Shown: piece after piece, positions 55,701 through 64,000 of the stretch
Position numbering within the stretch: position 1 is the first letter of the stretch
How the letters are laid out: the number at the start of each line of letters is the position of its first letter
Source: Nissolia schottii
Lineage: Eukaryota > Streptophyta > Magnoliopsida > Fabales > Fabaceae
Length of the DNA stretch: 64,000 nucleotides
Assembly (NCBI GenBank): GCA_003254905.1
Contig: QANU01054449.1
Coordinates: 195,669 to 259,668, forward strand
Direction: 5' to 3'
Position numbers and translations under genes: made by a program
Notes under the pieces: model-generated
Told to the model about the DNA's origin: nothing
Database searches by the model: none
What the model saw: the letters and a program-made list of their open reading frames with translations, nothing else

Positions 55701-58700
55701 GTGTGGTCTGCCTCATTCACACACTGCAACTTCCTCTTTTTCCTCTGCTTTATCCTTTGGTTTCTGATTTATTGAACATCGTGGAACCAATTTCTCATCT
55801 TGAAGCATACATAAAACAACTGCTGTTCTAAAAAATGATTGATTGTGAGGGAAGTTATGCTTTGCAGGAGGTCCAAGTGGGTCTGGAAAGACTAGTTTGG
55901 CTCATAAAATGGCAAATATCGTTGGATGTGAAGTAGTCTCCCTGGAAAGCTATTATAAAAGAGTAAAGGATTTTAAATATGATGACTTCAGCTCACTTGA
56001 CTTTTCTTTGCTATCAAAGGTAAAGCGGCTGAATAGTTAATATGTAGTTTATTGGGTTACTCTACTTGTTGTTGGTAATGGATAGATGTTGCACCTTCAT
56101 ACATATAGCAGCCCAGCTTCACAAGTACTTGTCATCTCTGTAGATAAACAAAGTTATTTCTTCGGAAGAGATAATATTTCTTATTGTTAAGGGTTTTTTA
56201 GAAGATGCAAACCTTTGCAAGGTTGGGGTCTTCCTTGGTAAGACTTAATTAATAAGAGCTTAGAGTACGTACTGCTCAGGAGTAGTCTACATGTTCTGTC
56301 AGTTGTTCCAAAATTCTTATCCCAAATTGTGTTGCAATCCAAGTCAGTACCACTATGTTCTCAATTAAATTTAAAAAGATGTAGTTAAGGCTGAGAATAT
56401 ATGTGTGTGTGTGTGTGAATCCATTGACAGTAAGTCATGGTTGAGGGTGGGCCTTGCTGCAACGGTAAGGTTGCTGACTCATGACCTGAAGGTCATGAGT
56501 TCAAATCCTAGAAACAGCCTCTTCGCTTGTGGGGGTGAGGCCGTGTACATTGACCCTCCCCAAACCCTACTAGGTGGGAGTCTTGTGCATTGGACTGCCC
56601 ATTTATATATTTAATAATGGTAACTTCTAAAATTTTGATAGATGACATGGCAATGATGGCTTGGAATACCACATCATTTTGGACAAGAGTTAGCAACTAT
56701 TGGGAGGGTACACTAATAGAAATTTGTATTCGTATGGACTATATGCTATTCTCATTCTTCAACAATAACAAGAAGAATGCCTTTTCCCATTATGTGGGCC
56801 CAGAAACTTATGGGATGATTAGAGTGCATTGCTAGAATTTAATATCCCCAGATTCCGTTTTCACAATGAAATTGTTATTGTCGTCCAAAGGCTCTGTTTG
56901 TCATGGTCCAAATACTTTATGGACCCTTTGATTTGTTCCTGCTGCAGATTTTAATGTTAATGACTTGTTTTCCAGTTGCATCTTTGAACAGTTAAAGTAG
57001 CATTTGTTTTCCATTATTGTGAAATTCTTTGAATCTTTGCATTCTCTTTGTATTGCTGAAATAAGATGATGGTATTATCTCTATTCACAAAACAAAAAGG
57101 ATGTTGACAATATCTCTACTTGCCCAAAAAGCTAATATCTCTTTGTTTTAAATACTTGGTTAGTCAAAGCATTTAGATACTTTTCAGCCGTTAGTACATG
57201 GGACTTTTAGCATTCTTATTCTTGAGTTCCTTGCAGAATATTGATGACATAAGAAATGCCCGAAGAACAAAAGTACCAATATTTGACTTGGAACGTGGTG
57301 CTCGGAGTGGCTTCAAGGAACTTGAAGTTTCTGAAGATTGTGGAGTGGTCAGTCATAAACTACCAAAATCTTGAAAATTGTTGTCTCATGTCTGCATTAC
57401 CTTGCTTATAAGATGTCACGTGCTGACCCTAATTTAATTATTAGGTTATTAGTAAGACCCAAATATAGGGATTAGTATTTAGAAATTAGGGTTAAGGGTC
57501 GTTTAGTAATTTTATTATTAATATTTAGCTATTTAAGATTGAGTAGAATGCATTAGAAATTAGGATTTGGGAACTTGGGACTAGGATTAGGAGATCGCTC
57601 GCTTCTCTAATTGCCATCACTTGGAGAGTCGGTGGGCTCTTGAAGTGCTACCAAATCATTGCTCTCTATTTTATCCATATCAATAATATTTTCCTTGATT
57701 ATATTTGGTGCCGTTACATAAGATTTAATGGAACATATCATGTAAGAAAAGAAAAAGATTTAATTGAATATAACCCGAAGTTGGAAACATAATTTCTTCA
57801 TTGCATTTTTGATGCGCAAATATTGTAGTAGATTTTGAATTGGATGCTTGTCTAAATATTGACATGGTAAGGGATTAGTGTAACATGGGATAGCCATTTT
57901 TACCCAATTGGACCGAACGCTTGAACACGCCTAGTCAATGGCCTACATTTCCCAAAGCAAAAGTGTTATTATGTTAACATTGTGTTGAAAAATTAGAATA
58001 CTTACTAAATTGTGTTAAATGCTTTGCTTGGATGAAGAGAGTTTGGAGAGAAAGAAAATGAGAGGAAAGGAAAAGGAGAGCATGACATTTTCTCTTGCTT
58101 GGATGTGGAGAGAAAATAGGGAAGAAAAAAAGAGGATGTGGACCCGACAAAAAAAGTTCTCTCCACAATTCAAAAGAAAATTATGGAAGAAGAGTGTTTT
58201 ATTTAAAATGACAACTCTATCAATATTTATTTCTCTACCCATGAATTGAAGTAAGGATTAAAATGTCATTTAATCTGATTTCATATTTTCTTTCTATTCA
58301 TTTTCTCTTCATCCAAGCAATAAGCGAGAAAATGAACTTTTCTTTTTGTTATCACTTCTCTTCATTTTCTCTCTCCATTTTCTTTCTTGCTATTTTATTT
58401 TCTCATCCAAGCAAAGGGGAAAAGTGAGCATACTTACTGTCAACGTAGAATAAGTTGAAAATAGTTAAAATGTATATCAACACTAAAGTATGATTATATT
58501 AAAGGCGTACCATTAATATTATTTAAGTGTACGGTGAACTGAAATAGCATGCCAAGTATACCCATAGTGTATCATATATTTGGTAAGGTAACGTATCACG
58601 CACTTGTACCAGTATCAAAATTTACTGCATACCAGGTAACTAGGCCAACTTTCAGCTTAAGCTATTAGTTGTAGACCGTGGAAGGGTTTTATGGTATACC

Positions 58701-61700
58701 ATGTTTTAACTGCCTATTTTTTTGAAGTTACCACACCAATAACTGTGTACAAATGATGTTACGAGACTTAGAGCTTAATCCTTCATAGCATGCAGGCTAT
58801 GGTGTGTAACTATGCCTCAGTATCACAATCACTAAAAGTTTGGTAAAGGGAGTCGGTGATGCACTGAGGATATTAGCAACAGTAGGGTTTACTTGCGGCA
58901 TCCTTGAAATCCCCAGCTTTGCCAGGGGATGGGATTTGGCTATCAATTTGCCCAGAAAGTGGCACTAAACACCATTTACACTTCACTTTAAAAAATTTAT
59001 ACCCACATTGTACATGTTTCCTGTTTTCTCACAACTCAAGGACACTGGACACCAGAAAAATGAAGTACAGATATGCCAAATATATATCTGATGCATCTTA
59101 GTTTGTGTGTCTGCAGAGTTCCAGATATAGTTGCTAGTCATGTTATGCTGGTTTGTAAAGTTTCTTATCTGTTCTTTCTTGTTATTGAGAGTTTATTAAT
59201 TTTGACCAGGTTATATTTGAAGGCGTCTATGCTCTACATCCTGATATCCGAATATCGCTTGACTTTTGGATTGCTGTTGTAAGCATGAGTTCCATCCATC
59301 TTTTAAGGCCGTATCTGTTTCATTTATTTTTGTGTGTTCGTTGGGGCTAAGAAAGCCTATCTAGTAACTTTTTTGCTTTTATTTTTTTCGTTAAAAACAG
59401 GTAGGAGGAGTTCATTCACATTTAATTTCACGAGTTCAAAGGGATAAGAGTAGAGTGGGGTGTTTTATATCCCAAAATGAGATCATGATGACAGTGTTTC
59501 CAATGTTCCAGCAGCACATTGAGCCTCATCTTGTTCATGCACATGTTAGTTTATACCATGCGCTCTCTCTTAATTATTTCAAAACTGCTGAGGAAGTAAT
59601 GAATTTTTATTTCAGTCTAAACCATTTAATGATTTCCATCTTTGCAAAAAGTACTGCACTACCTTGCCTTTTACAATGCTCCCTACCTATGCTTGCTTTA
59701 CAATAGTATGTAATTGTGTAAAATCTTGAGAAATACGCTGGTTATAAAATTTTTCATGCATGATTACTGATACTACAGCAACGATATAAAACTTGATGAT
59801 ATTAAATGTTTATAGTCCACTTGTTTTTTATTCCTTGCTCCCACATGTCTGGCTATCTCCTTTTGTTGCAGTATTGTCTTTCAATAATCTTTTTACCTTA
59901 GAGTTCAAATTGCTTCTTGAGAATTTTGTTACGACATAATACCTTTTTAAATGCTGATGTGCAGCTTAAAATCCGAAATGACTTTGATCCTGTGCTTTCT
60001 CCCGAGAGTTCATTGTTTGTGTTGAAGAGTAACAAGAAAGTAAGTTATATATCTGTAAGTTATATATCTGTAATTGTAAATTATATTACGTGACAATATT
60101 TTGTTCAACATGGTTACTAAAGACAGCAATAAACAACAGGTAACATATCAAGATATTCTTGCAGTTCTTGATCAAGCAAAATTTTGCAGCTCAGTTCAGA
60201 AATTTATTGATATTTATATAAGGCTTCCTGGGATCCCTGCTAATGGACAATTGACAGATAGTGATTGTATTCGAGTCAGAATATGTGAAGGCAGATTTGC
60301 AGTACTGATACGGGAGGTTAGGAATATTTTTTTCTTCTCCCCGTCATTTGCTTGCTGATACCTGCACTCATATATATCAATTTATAGTTACTGTCTCATT
60401 TTTTATGCTTTATTTTATTTGAAAATTTTCATATTATCTTGTACCTGGCAGCCTATTAGGGAAGGAAACTTCATCATTCAGCCTAAAGTGGATTTTGATA
60501 TTAGCATTAGTACAGTTGCCGGTCTTCTTAATCTTGGGTAAGCAGCATTTTAATGTACTGAGATAATTTTCTCTGTCCTAGATCTTCAGTGGATATAATG
60601 CTCCACAGTGTTTTATGGATTAAGTTGTGGTGTTCGAGCTACAAATGCTTCTAGAATAATTGATAGTGTGAGAATTGTGTGGTAGTAACTAGTAGCATCT
60701 TGCTTCTTCTTGTTGTCCAGATCCTATCTTAAATGAAACAATATGTAATTATCATCAATATTTGTTATCTACATGTCAAACGTTATGAGTCTAGTGTTCC
60801 AGTTTGCATTTCACATACCCTACACTTTCACAGAAACTAAGTAGGAACAGGGAAAAATATTGGAATGAAGCAGAAAACAGAAAAACCTAGTGATAACTCT
60901 TCCCTACTTGGGGCTGGTTTCTGCCATCGGGGATGCTGTTTTTGTTACCCACTATGAGGACTGATAGGTAAAGTTTGGGTGAAAAATGAGGATGAACATT
61001 TGTTAGTAATGCAATGCTAACCTTTATTCAGAATAAGATATGGAGTCTATATATGTCTCTGATTAATCAGTAATTGACTGAATTTTATTCTTGATCTTAA
61101 ATCTATATAACTCCGTGTTTGACCCAACAATCAATACCTCGTGCAGATTTCTTTCTTTTCTTTTTAAATGTGTCGGCAAGTTGGTGTACTTGTATATTAT
61201 TATTGATTTATGGTTTGGTACCACTTTTCTGTCAGGTATCAAGCAGTTGCTTATATTGAAGCTTCTGCATTCATCTATCAGGATGGAAAGGTGGCATGCT
61301 TTATCTTATGACTTGCATTTTGCTGAAAATACATATTTTCAGTAATTGGTTTATATTAGTTACAAGGTTGAAATGAGTTGTTCCTTGCTTCCGTTTCTCA
61401 AAACTTGGCTTATCTGAGTACTATGGGGTTTCGAGTTGTTTTTTACAGCTGAATTTTATAATGAATTATGTTCATTCCAACACAAGTTCATACTTATGAT
61501 TGTGAATTTTTGAACTGTTAACCAAACTTTTAGAGCTTTTCTAATGGGAGTTTGAAAAGTGGAGCCTGGTGTGAGTATTGTAAATGTCAATGAGGCAACT
61601 GAAGATATCCTCTAGTCTTTTTTTGCACATCATTCTTTTATAGTAGAAATAGAATCGAGTTTTCATGTAAAGCTACGTTGAAAAGCGAGAGATTTTGGGA

Positions 61701-63541
61701 TAGAGAGAATGGGAAATAAAGGAGAGATGCGAGACAGAGAGAACTCCATCTTGAGCTTACTAATAACTCAGAATGGTCTAAGATTTAGACCTCAGTTCAT
61801 ACTAGTACTTTGACTGAATAATGACCCTTGTTCCCTTCACTTTTGGTGCACTACAACTAACTATGCAAGAGTTTCCTAATTTTTTTTACTATATTGTATT
61901 AAAATTTGATTTGTTCACCTATCCCTCACTATTGAGGAGTTGTGGATTTTGATGTCAAAATTCACACTTTGCTTAGTTTGTAATGAAGCATTACATGTGC
62001 AATGCAAAAATTCTTGTTTGCTTATTTGCAACTAAAAAAATACTTGCTGTTTATTAATGTTGTTGTACTAGTTCCTTAATTTCATTTTTCTACACTTTCA
62101 AGTTTGTTGCATGTGCATATTAGAATAATTGAGTCATGATATTATTCTGCTGGAGGATGGTCAATTGTTAAGATCACCCCAGTGCTTTCTAACTTGCCAG
62201 TAAAGTTTTTCCTTTCTAATTTTTTTTATTTTTAGATTCTAATTGAGGTTGATCATCTACAAGATGTCTCTGGCCCATACATTCAGATCAAGGGTGTTAA
62301 TAAAGATGCAGTGGTGGCAGCAGGTTCAATGCTTAAATTGGATGGTTCATATACCACTAAGGTATTGACTTGTTTTATGTTCCCTTTTTCTCCCTGGTGC
62401 ATATTGCAGGGTCTGGATCAATCACGTTTGTCATGATATCTGGATGGTCGTAAACTTATTATTGTTCTTGCTTGTTATTTTGGTAGAGTTATCTTGAAAT
62501 AATTTTGGAAAGACTACCGGCAATAGAAAGAACTTCTGGTGCAATTCACTCTCAACAATCAGCAAAGCTGCTAGAGATTGTTGAGTTTATTCAGTCTCAG
62601 GTAGCCTTTTACTCTTTGGACTTCTATTAGTACATCTTTTGGGGGCATCATCAAATACTAGCATTCAATTATATTTAATCATTTTCCTGTGTCCATAACT
62701 GGCATAAACACTTATTTGAAACACAGTCACTCATGATATTCGGAGTTATATATTCAATGGTAGAGAAAAACCAGTGAGATTTTTTATTTAAGTTGTTGCA
62801 TCCATACATATTCCAATTGATGAAGATTGGCGTATGTGTTGAAGAAACCTACTTTATTAGTGGACCAGTGTCCGGGTATGTGTGTGTGTGTGTGTACTGG
62901 GTTAGGTGCATAACTGTTGGTTCAAAAAGGGGAAACTTAGTATTTTGATGCATCATATCATATTGAATAAGAGTAAGGCCAAGAAAACGCAGCATCAAGA
63001 ACATGAGGGGTAGTACAACCTCTTCTCATGAACCAATTGATCCTAAACTTTATAGTACCTAGGATCTACTCCTTTCTATTCAACACTGTCTTGTGTCATG
63101 CTAATGCTATCAACAATTCACCATCTACATAGCACTGGACGACTCCATTGATCCAAAGCTACTGCATTCCTGGATGTACTGCACGTTTTTTAGCATTCGT
63201 GAAGCATTTAATTTTTGTTGTTGGGCATTATCATTTGAGTGTAAATTTGTTGGAATAATCAGGGGTGTAGCTCAGCCTCAGAATCTTCGCCAAGTACTGC
63301 AGTCTCTCCAATTGACGGGATTATTGAGGAGATGCAGTCAAGGATTAGAAGGCTTGAAAGGTGGCTTGCTATAAATACGGTACTCCCTGAAACCCTATTA
63401 CCGAAGTGCTTACTTTGAGTTCGCTGTAATTTTTATCTTGTTTTTGTTAACTTGTTTATTTGATACCGTGGGCAGGTTCTATGGACATTTCTGATGTCTG
63501 CCCTTGTTGGTTATTCACTGTATCAAAGGAAACGTCAATGA
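49728..63541 (+). CDS. Tandem uridine-kinase-like/CYTH protein (TTM1/TTM2-related), tail-anchored, 26 exons
   Basis: Exons: 49728-49832, 50316-50428, 50538-50664, 51096-51194, 51270-51338, 51435-51569, 51643-51711, 52021-52076, 52207-52366, 52901-53065, 53863-53947, 54204-54437, 54544-54638, 54759-54801, 55868-56019, 57237-57347, 59210-59278, 59401-59544, 59965-60039, 60140-60316, 60452-60537, 61236-61290, 62236-62361, 62487-62600, 63263-63379, 63476-63541. All join in frame with GT-AG introns: 2847 nt, 948 residues. The architecture is P-loop kinase 1 (Walker A GPSGSGKT, residues 65-72), CYTH 1 (about 258-395), a linker, kinase 2 (GGPSGSGKT, about 519-527), CYTH 2 (about 718-870), and a C-terminal hydrophobic segment ([16 protein letters not shown]) with the basic tail QRKRQ. 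The start [10 protein letters not shown] gives the full frame. Triphosphate tunnel metalloenzymes of this group hydrolyse pyrophosphate or triphosphates, and Arabidopsis TTM1/TTM2 are mitochondrial tail-anchored proteins. Those have one kinase-CYTH module; this protein has two, so the exact activity is uncertain. Confidence 0.93.
56402..56417. repeat. (TG)n microsatellite in intron 15
   Basis: A short TG dinucleotide run sits just upstream of the SINE-like insertion. Confidence 0.8.
56443..56605 (+). mobile_element. Au-like SINE in intron 15 of the kinase-CYTH gene
   Basis: The unit has a tRNA-like head with a B-box-like GAGTTCAAATCCTAG at about 56497-56511 and the conserved plant SINE block GGTGAGGCCGTGTACATTGA. 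Its tail contains GGGAGTCTTGTGCATTGGAC, ending CTGCCC then T-rich sequence. This order resembles the Au SINE family of flowering plants. It is not a functional tRNA. Target-site duplication is not clear. Confidence 0.7.
57415..57730. mobile_element. Possible transposon fragment in intron 16
   Basis: A 300-bp stretch differs in style from the rest of the intron (repeated ATTAGG/GGGATTAG motifs, a GC-richer centre and an ATTTGGTGCCG end). It looks like an inserted retroelement piece; ends and family are unknown. Confidence 0.25.
58017..58420. mobile_element. MITE with CTTTGCTTGGATGA inverted ends in intron 16
   Basis: The left end reads GCTTTGCTTGGATGAAGAGA. The right end in reverse complement reads CCTTTGCTTGGATGAGAAAA. 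Internal copies of CTTGCTTGGATG occur near 58098 and, inverted, near 58308-58320, so the ends are repeated inside. The arms are GA-rich on the left and CT-rich on the right. It contributes about 0.4 kb to a 1.86-kb intron. Confidence 0.7.
62878..62896. repeat. (TG)n microsatellite in intron 24
   Basis: A run of TG dinucleotides lies within intron 24 (62601-63262), which otherwise shows nothing notable. Confidence 0.8.
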
Positions 63542-64000
63542 TGGTCTTGCAAGTTTTTCAAAATCATGCATTGGCATTATTGTCTAGTTACCTCCGTATA
63601 CAGGGCTCAATTTTTTAAGTGGCGAGTCCATACGCACTAAATAGTCGCTAACCCATTCAGTACAGGTTCAATTCCGAATGCCTTGCGGTTCATCAATTTC
63701 AAAGATTAACAGAAGTGTTGATTAATCAATACGTAAAAAATTTGCTCGCGGGAATCAGTTACAGATTATTGTAGACAGTGCCTAAATCTACTTTAAAGAT
63801 TGTAAACAGGTGAAATTCACTGGGATGATCCATTAATCTCTTAAAATTAAGTTGGCGAGGCTTTAATTTAATGTATACTTTTTGGGTACATAAATTGCAA
63901 ATATATAAAGCTTAACATGCCATAGAAAAATAACATAGTCCATTTAGCTTTTTTCTAAACCAAATGGACCTTCTAAATACTAAGCCTGGCTTAACTTGGT
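63542..64000. other. 3' UTR and downstream flank of the kinase-CYTH gene
   Basis: This AT-rich sequence follows the stop codon at 63539-63541. AATAAA-like signals are not clear-cut. No other gene was seen up to the window end. Confidence 0.45.

Noticed and set aside
56480-56520. tRNA gene at the B-box-like GAGTTCAAATCC
   Set aside because: The sequence continues into a plant SINE body and tail; the head is a tRNA-derived SINE, not a tRNA gene.
63600-63680. Possible tRNA gene with a B-box-like GGTTCAATTCC
   Set aside because: No matching A box or acceptor-stem pairing was found at tRNA distances.

Overview
This is a window of plant nuclear DNA. It is AT-rich, has intron-split genes, and is dense in LTR retrotransposons, Mutator-like (MULE) elements and MITEs. 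Gene content and repeat style suggest a legume; a peanut-like (Arachis) genome is plausible, but that is inference. No rRNA, functional tRNA or CRISPR array was seen.

Layout. (1) 1-2.5 kb: a P-class PPR gene (+) cut by the left window edge. (2) 2.5-6.4 kb: no recognisable gene, with one housekeeping-type promoter signature near 5.4 kb. (3) 6.4-19.5 kb: a tandem segmental duplication on the minus strand. Each copy holds a decayed cytochrome P450 exon, a decayed piece of the neighbouring AT-hook gene and a serine carboxypeptidase-like gene (SCPL50 type). The first SCPL50 copy is intact; the second is interrupted by a 64-N assembly gap whose length is wrong. About 4 kb present only in the first copy carries a broken plant-mobile-domain gene and a third, older SCPL50 pseudogene. 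(4) 20.5-23.3 kb: a linker-histone/AT-hook chromatin gene (-). (5) 24.9-28.2 kb: a MULE-like element encoding a GRF-type zinc-finger protein, then a large MITE-like element. (6) 28.8-32.3 kb: a complete six-exon NUDT25 gene (-), one intron of which appears to be GC-AG and another of which carries a MITE. (7) 33.8-48.8 kb: a transposon graveyard. It includes a MULE with a perfect 9-bp target duplication and an internal 92-bp higher-order repeat array, a complete but dead Copia element, a further MULE-like element, a solo LTR with perfect 5-bp target duplication, and foldback elements. (8) 49.7-63.5 kb: a 26-exon gene (+) for a 948-residue tail-anchored protein with two tandem uridine-kinase-like plus CYTH modules.

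The genes form no operon or pathway. They are independent nuclear genes for organellar RNA processing (PPR), proteolysis or acyl transfer (SCPL50), chromatin (AT-hook), nucleotide house-cleaning (NUDT25) and phosphate/nucleotide chemistry at a membrane (kinase-CYTH). The most informative structures are the duplicated kinase-CYTH architecture, the reconstructable history of the SCPL50/AT-hook/P450 duplication with its mis-sized gap, and the family of repeat-bearing MULE-like elements.
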